Shown here: piece after piece, positions 52,792 to 59,733 of the stretch
Numbering within the stretch: the stretch's first letter is position 1
How the letters are laid out: every line of letters begins with the position of its first letter
Origin: an uncultured Eubacteriales bacterium
GTDB taxonomy: Bacteria; Bacillota; Clostridia; Oscillospirales; Acutalibacteraceae
Assembly: GCA_934476085.1 (NCBI GenBank)
Contig: CAKSNE010000009.1
Span: forward strand, 6,182 to 70,181
Direction of reading: 5' to 3'
Length of the DNA stretch: 64,000 nt
Notes under the pieces: model-generated
What the model was told of the DNA's origin: nothing
Database searches by the model: none
The model's input: the letters and a program-made list of their open reading frames with translations, nothing else
Made by a program: the position numbers and the translations under genes

Positions 52792-53655
52792 TCAGAAGCC
52801 GCATTTATCGGTTATATTTTTATATATTAGTTTTTTACCTATATAAATTTTAGCGTTTTTAACACCTAAATGCTTTAGCTTTTTCTTTAAATCTTTTGCA
52901 ATTTTTTTGTTTTTTACATAGAATTTTATACCGCTTTTAGTGCTCGTAAATGCATGTGAACCAATATATGAAAGGGGACGCTTACAATCTAAATAAACCT
53001 TTTCAAGCCTTTCACATCCAACAAAGGCTTGTTTTCCGATTTCTTTAATGTTTTTCCCTAATCTAATTCCTTTTAAAGAACTGCAATTAACAAATGCGTA
53101 AGAGTCTATGTCTTTAATATTTGTTAATTCCAGAAGATCTTTGTTTTTAAATCCTTTAAGGCTCATGCAACCATAAAATGCCTCTTGATCAATTTCTTGC
53201 ACTTTATCGAGATTCGCTACATACTTGAGTTCATCACAGCAATTAAAAGTAGATGCACTTACAACTTTGGTATTCTTATCTAATATTGCTGATTTTATAG
53301 GTGCATTATCTATTCCAAAAGTTTTCTCCATAGGACCAAAGATAGCTTTATCAATATTAAGATATTCATAATCGTTTGCATTAACGGGTTTAAGCGTTTT
53401 TAATTCTTCTTGGGTTAATGCACTGATTAATATGCTACGCGTTTTCTTGTCATATTTCCACCTAAACTGTGGAAAAACACTATATCCAATGCCGCTTGTC
53501 GCAATTTGCCATCCTTTTGTAGAAGTTGAAATAGTTGTTTGATTTGTTGAAATTGTGCTGGTTGTTTGACTTGTTGAAGTATTGGCAATCGTAAGTGTTC
53601 CAATACAACTTAATAATAAAATTAAAATTATAACTAATGATATTATCTTTTTCAT
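52792..53655 (-). CDS. Secreted BspA-like leucine-rich protein, paralogue 1
   Basis: A 287-residue near-twin of the 51883-52746 product, with the same signal peptide, SerThr linker, LRR repeats (KDIDSYAFVNCSSLKGIRLGKNIKEIGKQAF) and C-terminal KNKKIAKDLKKKLKHLGVKN module. The start is ATG 53655 with AAGGAG upstream; a seven-codon upstream extension would begin inside the ribosome site. Tandem duplication explains the pair. Differences concentrate in the loops between repeats. Confidence 0.85.
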   Translation of the reverse strand: MKKIISLVIILILLLSCIGTLTIANTSTSQTTSTISTNQTTISTSTKGWQIATSGIGYSVFPQFRWKYDKKTRSILISALTQEELKTLKPVNANDYEYLNIDKAIFGPMEKTFGIDNAPIKSAILDKNTKVVSASTFNCCDELKYVANLDKVQEIDQEAFYGCMSLKGFKNKDLLELTNIKDIDSYAFVNCSSLKGIRLGKNIKEIGKQAFVGCERLEKVYLDCKRPLSYIGSHAFTSTKSGIKFYVKNKKIAKDLKKKLKHLGVKNAKIYIGKKLIYKNITDKCGF

Positions 53656-53732
53656 AATTTTTTCTCCTTGAAACAATTATATCTAAATTATACATTTATC
53701 TTCATTAATTGTCAATATATTACATCACTCCG

Positions 53733-53819
53733 CTACAGTAGCATTTGAGAAGTTCTGTGCGGTGTTTGCCTGATACTAATGAACTTTTTCTTTGTATATA
53801 AATAAAAAAGTTTTTTCAT
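53733..53819 (-). CDS. Possible 28-residue peptide behind a hairpin
   Basis: ATG 53819 has an ideal AGGAGGTG five to ten bases upstream and opens a 28-codon frame, MKKLFYLYTKKKFISIRQTP and eight more residues. I know no homologue. It is preceded on the same strand by a hairpin with T-run (53844-53877). It could be a real peptide, a leader, or the decayed start of a lost gene. Confidence 0.35.
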   Translation of the reverse strand: MKKLFYLYTKKKFISIRQTPHRTSQMLL

Positions 53820-53843
53820 ATTTTCACCTCCTAAAAATAAAAA

Positions 53844-53877
53844 AAGTATATAGAGAATTTGACTCCTCTATATACTT
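53844..53877 (-). terminator. Hairpin with T-run upstream of the small frame
   Basis: A perfect 12-bp stem, AAGTATATAGAG with CTCTATATACTT, is followed on the minus strand by T7. It sits in the gap between divergent genes, so it is either an attenuator or a leftover terminator. Confidence 0.6.
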
Positions 53878-53934
53878 AAACTAATTATTTTAAAAAAAGG
53901 TTATGTTTTTTGAAAAACAATATAAAATTAGGTA

Positions 53935-53963
53935 TTGTCATTATTCTAATTGAGTATTATAAT
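53935..53963 (+). promoter_or_regulatory. Promoter of the second MATE gene
   Basis: TTGTCA (53935-53940), 17-bp spacer, TATAAT (53958-53963), 44 bp before the start. Confidence 0.65.
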
Positions 53964-54006
53964 GAAAGTGAAAATGAAAGAATATAGTTTTTGAAAGGAT
54001 ATTTTA

Positions 54007-55386
54007 ATGAAGAAATTGAACAATCGTAAAAGTCTTGATATGTTAAATGGTTCTATTTGGAGCAAACTTCCGATTTTTGCGTTACCTGTTGCAGCTACCG
54101 CAATGCTTGAACAACTTTTTAATGCATCTGATATAGCGGTTGTAGGTAATTTTGCACCGGCGAGTGAGCAAACCGTAGCAGTTGCGGCAGTAGGCGCTAA
54201 CAGTTCGGTTATAGGACTTATTGTAAATCTTTTTGTCGGGATTGCTCTTGGTGCGAATGTTGTTATTGCTAATGCAATAGGTCACGGAGATAGGCAAGTA
54301 GTTCAAAAAGCGGTTCATACATCTATTGTAACTGCTATATTAGGCGGTATTTTAGTAGCAGTCTTAGGCGAAGTTTTTGCGACAACCATTTTGAATTCGC
54401 TTAATGTTCCGAGTGATGTTTTCCCTTATGCTTTGCTTTATCTTAGAATTTATCTCTTAGGTATGCCGGTAATCCTTTTATATAACTTTGAAGCGGCTAT
54501 TTTCAGGAGCATAGGTGATACTAAAATTCCACTGATTGCATTAGCGGTTTCGGGTGTACTTAATGTAATTTTAAATTTATTTTTTGTTATAGTTTTAAAT
54601 ATGTCGGTTGAAGGCGTTGCTATTGCTACCGTTATTTCAAATACAGTAAGCTCTGCAATTTTATTTGTTAGATTGATGAGAACACCAACCGATATTAAAC
54701 TATCGCCTAAACAATTAAAAATTGATAAATCAAGCCTAAAGCGAATTATGAGAATCGGTTTACCTGCCGGTATTCAAAGTGCAGTTTTTTCAATCTCAAA
54801 TATAATTATTCAATCTGCGATAAATACCCTTGGCACTGTTGTAATGGCGGCTTCAAGTGCAGCATTTAACCTTGAAATATTCGCTTATTATGTTATTAAT
54901 TCATTTAGTCAGGCTTGTACAACATTTGTCGGTCAAAACTATGGAGCAGGGAAAATTAAGCGTTGTAAAAAAACACTTGCTTTGTCGCTGATTGAAGATG
55001 CTATTGCAACTGCAACTACTATTGTAATTATTTTATTAGCAGGTAGATTTTTGCTTTCGATTTTCAATAATGATCCAAAAGTTATTGAAATCGGTTATAC
55101 AAGATTAATTATAATTTTTTCTGCGTATGGTTTTTCTATGCTTTATGAAGTTATGTCGGGATATCTTCGTGGATTTGGTATTTCGTTTACGCCTGCAATA
55201 CTTACAACACTTGGTGTTTGCGGTACAAGAATTACTTGGATTTATACCGTTTTTCCAAAACATCAAACTTTTGAAACGATAATGATAGTTTATCCGATAA
55301 GTCTTTCAATAACTGCTGTTTTAATTGGTGTTTCTCTTATAATTTTCAGACCGTCTCGCAGAAAATCAAAATTAAAAACAATATAG
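54007..55386 (+). CDS. MATE family efflux transporter, second copy
   Basis: A 459-residue polytopic antiporter with 12 predicted helices. It is only distantly similar to the transporter at 42084-43430: both share the LP.GIQS or LP.GLQS motif at the start of the second half (here IGLPAGIQSAVFSISN), but this one has an N-terminal LDMLNGSIWSKLPIFALPVAATAMLEQLFNASDIAVVG. A basic tail ends it. GAAAGGA precedes the ATG. Substrate unknown. Confidence 0.92.
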   Translation: MKKLNNRKSLDMLNGSIWSKLPIFALPVAATAMLEQLFNASDIAVVGNFAPASEQTVAVAAVGANSSVIGLIVNLFVGIALGANVVIANAIGHGDRQVVQKAVHTSIVTAILGGILVAVLGEVFATTILNSLNVPSDVFPYALLYLRIYLLGMPVILLYNFEAAIFRSIGDTKIPLIALAVSGVLNVILNLFFVIVLNMSVEGVAIATVISNTVSSAILFVRLMRTPTDIKLSPKQLKIDKSSLKRIMRIGLPAGIQSAVFSISNIIIQSAINTLGTVVMAASSAAFNLEIFAYYVINSFSQACTTFVGQNYGAGKIKRCKKTLALSLIEDAIATATTIVIILLAGRFLLSIFNNDPKVIEIGYTRLIIIFSAYGFSMLYEVMSGYLRGFGISFTPAILTTLGVCGTRITWIYTVFPKHQTFETIMIVYPISLSITAVLIGVSLIIFRPSRRKSKLKTI

Positions 55387-55394
55387 ATAAAATA

Positions 55395-55422
55395 AAAAAG
55401 TGGCTATAATAGCCACTTTTTT
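55395..55422 (+). terminator. Terminator of the second MATE gene
   Basis: AAAAAGTGGCTA pairs with TAGCCACTTTTTT across a short loop. Confidence 0.88.
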
Positions 55423-55507
55423 ATTATCAGTATTTTTTACTTTGTAAAAATTATAATGGGTAATTAATGGGTACTGGCGAGCTTTTTTGACACTTAAATA
55501 ATTGCAT

Positions 55508-55543
55508 AAAAAAACCGAAAGCTTTTTTAATAAAGCTTTCGGG
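55508..55543 (-). terminator. Terminator after tRNA-like fragment 1
   Basis: CCGAAAGCTTT pairs with AAAGCTTTCGG; T7 follows on the minus strand. Confidence 0.8.
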
Positions 55544-55545
55544 AA

Positions 55546-55578
55546 TGGCAGCGGAATAGGGATTCGAACCCCAACAAA
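55546..55578 (-). pseudogene. tRNA 3'-end fragment 1
   Basis: The minus strand reads a T-arm with loop TTCGAAT, then TTCCGCT, discriminator G and CCA. A matching 5' acceptor (AGCGGAA) is absent upstream, so only the 3' part of a tRNA is present. It borders the first 221-bp direct repeat. Confidence 0.6.
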
Positions 55579-55799
55579 CGGAGTCAGAGGCTCGCAATCT
55601 TTTTTCAAAACCGCCTATTTAAGTCATTTTTCAGACTTTGCGTCTCTCAAAAATCTCTCAGAATTTTATTTTGGCTTAAACCAGCAAATTCGTATGAGGA
55701 ATTGCGAACCTTACACTGAGGCGTCGAAAGAAGTTCTAAATCCACATTATCTTTTACAGTAGGGTAGTGCACCGTTTGGTGACGAAGAATATAAAAGCT
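55579..55799. repeat. 221-bp direct repeat, copy 1
   Basis: Nearly identical to 56973-57193 and the same length. Shared blocks include CGGAGTCAGAGGCTCGCAAT at the start, GACTTTGCGTCTCTCAAAAA, GAGGAATTGCGAACCTTACA and ACGAAGAATATAAAAGCT at the end. It carries no open gene. Each copy begins right beside a tRNA 3'-end fragment. Confidence 0.85.
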
Positions 55800-55968
55800 C
55801 TTCATTTAATTTCACAAACAAAGTGTCATATATGGCGGCAAATAAATACCTAACTTAAACATAATAAGCCTCTCCTTTAATTATACTCCTATTTGTTTTC
55901 AATCCAAATATCCATTTCACTTCTGCACAATTCCTCAAATTTTTATAACCGTTCATTCGTTAACCGAT

Positions 55969-56637
55969 CTATTTGTTAAACACTTTTACATCTCCAAGCA
56001 ATTTGACATTACCGTTATCTACAACAACAGCCCCTGCCATGAAAGCGGTTGCATAAACTGTTTTGCCTCTTTCAGATAATACACGATAAATGGCTTTGTT
56101 TTGTACCTTTGTATTTTCATAATGAACCTCCAGATAAAAATCATCAAGGTAACCTAATCCATCATAGTATTGAAATTCTTTATAGTCCTTATCAGGTGAT
56201 AAATGATATTCGGAAAGCTGAATAACTGCACCTGCACTATACCCCACAACAATTCCTTTATGTTTTCTTAAAACATCTGTCAAACCAAATTCCTTGATTC
56301 TGTCCATCATTCTGTCAGGGCGACCACCGGTGAAATAAAGAATATCTGCCTTTTCTATTTTTTGTATGGCAGACTCCTTTGTATCCTTAAAATAGTTAAC
56401 AAATGTAATATTATCTTCCGATATTCCGTAGGTGGTAAAGCCGCCGACAATGCCATTATAATAAATACCTTTTTCCTTGCTGTATAAGGAAGCCCAATCT
56501 TTTAAATTCTTAACCTTGCTGTCACGAAAGGAAAAAGCCATTACTGCAACCGATTGATTCGGCAATATATATTTTTTTAAATCATCATAAAGCCAAGGGG
56601 CATTTATTTCATATCCTTCAAGTAAAATGTTAATCAT
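55969..56637 (-). CDS. Peptidase E-like (S51) class I glutamine amidotransferase-like protein
   Basis: A 222-residue soluble protein. The nucleophile elbow GYSAGAVIQ (about 134) carries the serine of S51 dipeptidase E-like proteins; FTGGRPDRMMDRIKEFG and the downstream YDGLGYLDDFYLEVHYEN with candidate histidine match the family. Members cleave N-terminal Asp dipeptides or process cyanophycin, but many Firmicute versions are uncharacterised. GGGAGGG precedes the ATG. It is the only gene between the two 221-bp repeats, with no recombinase beside it. The flanks 55800-55968 and 56640-56905 hold nothing else I recognise. Confidence 0.85.
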   Translation of the reverse strand: MINILLEGYEINAPWLYDDLKKYILPNQSVAVMAFSFRDSKVKNLKDWASLYSKEKGIYYNGIVGGFTTYGISEDNITFVNYFKDTKESAIQKIEKADILYFTGGRPDRMMDRIKEFGLTDVLRKHKGIVVGYSAGAVIQLSEYHLSPDKDYKEFQYYDGLGYLDDFYLEVHYENTKVQNKAIYRVLSERGKTVYATAFMAGAVVVDNGNVKLLGDVKVFNK

Positions 56638-56908
56638 TCATTTACCCTCCCACAAATCCGAAATATTTTGCAAGCTTACCATTCAATCTATCCGTTTCTT
56701 TTAAAAACACACCCAAAATTTTATTATAATTATATCGTAGAAAAAACATGATGTCAACAAATAAATAGCAATTGTCCCCAAAAGCGACTATTACAAACAA
56801 AAATTCGATAATGATATCAAAAGGAATCTGCTTTTGCATTTTTGATGGATAAGCAATATAAAAGACTGAAATGAAAAATGCCCTGAAAAATTAGGACAGA
56901 GCAAAATA

Positions 56909-56938
56909 AAAAAAGAGCTGAAAATTCAGCTCTTTTTT
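56909..56938 (-). terminator. Terminator after tRNA-like fragment 2
   Basis: AAAGAGCTGAA pairs with TTCAGCTCTTT and ends in a T-run on the minus strand. Confidence 0.8.
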
Positions 56939-56939
56939 G

Positions 56940-56972
56940 TGGCAGAGGTATAAGGATTCGAACCTTAAATGA
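56940..56972 (-). pseudogene. tRNA 3'-end fragment 2
   Basis: On the minus strand a perfect T-arm (TAAGG, loop TTCGAAT, CCTTA) is followed by TACCTCT, G and CCA. No 5' acceptor AGAGGTA lies upstream. The acceptor differs from fragment 1, so they derive from different tRNAs yet border the same repeat. Confidence 0.6.
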
Positions 56973-57193
56973 CGGAGTCAGAGGCTCGCAATCTTTTTTC
57001 AAAACCGCCTATTTAAGCCATTTTTCAGACTTTGCGTCTCTCAAAAATCTCTCAGAATTTTATTTTTGATTTGAATAGCAAATTCGTATGAGGAATTGCG
57101 AACCTTACACTGAGGTATGTAGAGAAACTCTAAATCCGCATTATTATTTACAGTAGGGTAGTGCATCATTTGATGACGAAGAATATAAAAGCT
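56973..57193. repeat. 221-bp direct repeat, copy 2
   Basis: Second copy of the 55579-55799 repeat, offset 1394 bp. Most differences lie in the middle (about 57062-57075) and near 57115-57130. It ends exactly at the first base of the hipA stop codon. Confidence 0.85.
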
Positions 57194-58437
57194 TATTCAA
57201 TCGGTTTTAAACTGAATGCCGGTCTCATATATTCTATTGAACTTCTGCTTAGACCGTATTGTGTGGCAATTTTTTCCCAATTGGAATTTACAATGCCGAT
57301 AATCTCATTAGCGTATTCTATCGCTTCCTGTTCTTTAAGATTATAATATGATGCAGATTTAATAGCTAAATCAGCAGAAACTCTATTATCATTTGCATCA
57401 ACATTTAATGATAATTCATCTCCGAACGGAACAGGATTTACATCATATAACGGCGACAACACCCATCCGGATTTGTTTAGAATAAATCCATGATTTCTTA
57501 AATGGTCATCCGTATTGTTAACCGCCATATTAAACACAATTCGTTTCCATAATTCAACAATATCTTGCTTAGGATTTGCTCCATATGATTTAAGAAATGA
57601 AACAATGTCTAAATAGCTGCTTCCGTCATCTGCATTTGCTCCATCTGTTTTGCCAAGCATAGTCATTGCAGAAGAAAAATGAATTCTTCTTTTACCGTCT
57701 CTGTCAAAGCGTTTTACTAAAAAAGTACTGCCTAATTTAGAAAATATTTCAAGTTTTGACTCAGGCACATTAAGACCACACAAATTTGCTAAATCATGAG
57801 TTACTTTTTCCCAAGCACCAATATTACATTCATCATTTTTTGATGGAAACTTGGCTATCCAAAGACTGCCGTCAGATGCTTCAATATTAGCCTTTGGTCG
57901 TGCACCGCCGAGTGATGAACCGGGTTTTATCAGTTGTTTTAGCCATTTATCATTCAAAAAATCTTCATCAATTTCATAATTTCGTGAAGCTTCTTCAAGC
58001 GTTCTCAGAGTTGTCCATGGCGGTGCTGCCACATCAGAGTCATTAGATAAAAATTCTCCGTCCTTATCAGTTTTAAATCGCAAAGCTCCCATTCGTGTTT
58101 CGTCATAAACACCAAGTAAATAATCACTTGTGTGAAGTTCTCGTGGCTTTCTTTTTTCTCTGTCGGCTTGAATTCTCTCACGCCTATTTATCAAAGCTCT
58201 GCCCCATCTGTCAGGACAAGAATCGGCAAAAACACCAAACTCATTCTTTGACGGAAATTGTCTGCCTGAATAAAAGAAAATATCAGGGTCAAGTTGATAA
58301 GAGAATTTAGTTTCTTTCAACCATTCATCAGAATATTCAAATGAATAATGCTCATTTCTTTTTGTGGTGTCAACAAACAAAGTGCCCATAAATCTTGACT
58401 CGGAAGAAGTGAAACATTCATAAACATAAATTTCCAT
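57193..58437 (-). CDS. hipA: HipA-family serine/threonine kinase toxin-like protein
   Basis: A 414-residue HipA-type kinase. In E. coli HipA phosphorylates glutamyl-tRNA synthetase and induces persistence. N-terminal region 1-110 (GVFADSCPDRWGRALI), glycine-rich loop with serines S174/S175 in SSLGGARPKANI (the autophosphorylation-site equivalent), a lysine in WIAKFPSK, catalytic NNTDDHLRNHGF (D310, D311, N315) and the metal-binding SPLYDVNPVP aspartate are all visible, so it looks active. It starts 3 bases after the stop of its XRE partner, the usual antitoxin-toxin order. It lies against a 221-bp repeat. Confidence 0.9.
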   Translation of the reverse strand: MEIYVYECFTSSESRFMGTLFVDTTKRNEHYSFEYSDEWLKETKFSYQLDPDIFFYSGRQFPSKNEFGVFADSCPDRWGRALINRRERIQADREKRKPRELHTSDYLLGVYDETRMGALRFKTDKDGEFLSNDSDVAAPPWTTLRTLEEASRNYEIDEDFLNDKWLKQLIKPGSSLGGARPKANIEASDGSLWIAKFPSKNDECNIGAWEKVTHDLANLCGLNVPESKLEIFSKLGSTFLVKRFDRDGKRRIHFSSAMTMLGKTDGANADDGSSYLDIVSFLKSYGANPKQDIVELWKRIVFNMAVNNTDDHLRNHGFILNKSGWVLSPLYDVNPVPFGDELSLNVDANDNRVSADLAIKSASYYNLKEQEAIEYANEIIGIVNSNWEKIATQYGLSRSSIEYMRPAFSLKPIE

Positions 58438-58440
58438 AAT

Positions 58441-58761
58441 TTATTTCTCCTTGTTTGAAGCCCTTTTTTTAGTTGAAATATTCAAATCTTGAAGCTTTCT
58501 GCCAAACTCATCATCTTTTGCAACTTTTAGTAAATCTCTGTCCATATTATTAAGTGCGTGAAGAACGGCAGCGTAATTTCCTATTGCAACAGACGGACTG
58601 CCTTTTTCAATATTCCAAAGAGTTGCTCTGCTAATATTCGCTCTTTCGGCAACCAATTCAGCCGATATATCTCTTCTCAAGCGAGCCATTTTAATTTGTT
58701 CGCCCATCGTTTCTAATATTTCCATAGTTTGAGGTAATAATTCAATGGATTTCTTTCCCAT
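58441..58761 (-). CDS. XRE-family antitoxin-like regulator (HipB-like)
   Basis: A 106-residue DNA-binding protein with an XRE helix-turn-helix at about 15-70 (MGEQIKMARLRRDISAELVAERANISRATLWNIEKGSPSV) and a basic, lysine-rich C-terminus. It is the partner of the HipA kinase 3 bases downstream and should bind and neutralise it while repressing the operon. The start is ATG 58761 with AAGGAG nine bases upstream; an upstream extension (MYYERDK...) has no ribosome site. Confidence 0.88.
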   Translation of the reverse strand: MGKKSIELLPQTMEILETMGEQIKMARLRRDISAELVAERANISRATLWNIEKGSPSVAIGNYAAVLHALNNMDRDLLKVAKDDEFGRKLQDLNISTKKRASNKEK

Positions 58762-58848
58762 AATATCACTCCTTATGTTTAATATTATAAACGAAAAATG
58801 AGATAATGTCAATATTATTAAACATAGTTTGTCTCTTTCATAATACAA

Positions 58849-59266
58849 TTATGCTCTTTTATGCGAAATTATAAATAATAGCACCTTGTATGCCGATTGT
58901 TGACTGCTTTCTAAGTGAATCAGATAAACAGACGAACTGATGATATTTCTGCAAATTTGACACGTTTGTAGCCGCTGTGTGGACATTAATGCCTTACATT
59001 ACGCATAGCACAGTTTCTATCATCAAATGGATATTGCCAATGACGTAACATATAAAGAAATCGGATTGTAAAATTAATACTCGCAGATGTTCTTGAACCA
59101 TACTTACCCCGCCACATATTCTACACCGATTATTGGGTTGCAGGCGTACCGCTCATGGTATCAAAATAGCATAAACCTCTATGTTATCATTTAGTCCCCT
59201 AAAAATCAAAGGAATCGGTAATCAATCGAACATAGTGGTTCGAAAGATTAAACCGATTCAGGTTCA
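58849..59266. other. Gene-poor spacer with degenerate coding-like sequence
   Basis: About 420 bp between the HipBA operon and the cassette promoter. A frame at 59071-59169 (+) reads ADVLEPYLPRHIFYTDYWV and is open but short, with no start; it looks like decayed coding sequence of unrecognised origin. I see no tRNA, hairpin or intact gene here. Confidence 0.4.
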
Positions 59267-59320
59267 TTGACAAAAAAGTGTAAATATGATATATTGTTAT
59301 ATGTTTTAGAACATATAACA
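59267..59320 (+). promoter_or_regulatory. Consensus promoter with overlapping 26-bp palindrome (XRE operator)
   Basis: TTGACA (59267-59272), 17-bp spacer and TATATT (59290-59295) form a near-perfect sigma-A promoter. Starting at the last base of the -10 box is a perfect palindrome, TGTTATATGTT-TTAG-AACATATAACA (59295-59320), covering the expected transcription start. The first downstream gene encodes an XRE regulator, so autorepression is likely. Confidence 0.8.
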
Positions 59321-59333
59321 ATCGGAGGCAAAA

Positions 59334-59717
59334 ATGGCAAAAAAAGATTTTGCAAGTGAATGGGAAAATAAGCAAGCCCTTGGACGAATGATTATTCAAT
59401 GTAGGTGTGGCATGAGTCAAAGACAATTGGCAAAAGCAATTGGTATACCACCTTCAAATCTTACTTATATCGAAAATGGAGTAAATGTCCCATCTCCGGA
59501 TGTTTATGCAAAAATCATTAAAGTGCTCAATCCTACAATTGAGGAACATCGGGAAATGGATAAATTATATTCCACAATAAGAAATGTACCACCTCCAGAT
59601 GTATGTGAAGTTATACTAAATCACGATGGACTAGGTAATACTTTAAAACTACTTACAGGTAAAACATTAACAAAGCAAGATATTAAAAGAATCGAAACTC
59701 TATTTTGTTCTTTTTAA
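59334..59717 (+). CDS. XRE-family regulator, first gene of the ASCH/PIN cassette
   Basis: A 127-residue protein. Residues 17-72 form an XRE helix-turn-helix (RMIIQCRCGMSQRQLAKAIGIPPSNLTYIENG). The C-terminal 55 residues contain two PPPDV or PSPDV segments and resemble a small dimerisation domain. GGAGG lies 5 bases before the ATG. The promoter and palindrome upstream suggest it represses its own operon. It starts 17 bases before the multidomain protein at 59734, so it may be antitoxin-like or a controller of cassette expression. The family is not one I can name more finely. Confidence 0.85.
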   Translation: MAKKDFASEWENKQALGRMIIQCRCGMSQRQLAKAIGIPPSNLTYIENGVNVPSPDVYAKIIKVLNPTIEEHREMDKLYSTIRNVPPPDVCEVILNHDGLGNTLKLLTGKTLTKQDIKRIETLFCSF

Positions 59718-59733
59718 TTTAGAGAGGCAATCC

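Noticed and set aside
55372..55762. Open frames on both strands across the first 221-bp repeat
   Set aside because: They translate tRNA T-arm, terminator and repeat sequence (GVRIPIPLP, GIRTPTNGV type), a common artefact beside tRNA ends, with no ribosome site.
56642..56839. 65-codon minus-strand frame upstream of the S51 peptidase gene
   Set aside because: No ribosome site, hydrophobic composition without family resemblance, and it ends at the peptidase gene's own ribosome site.
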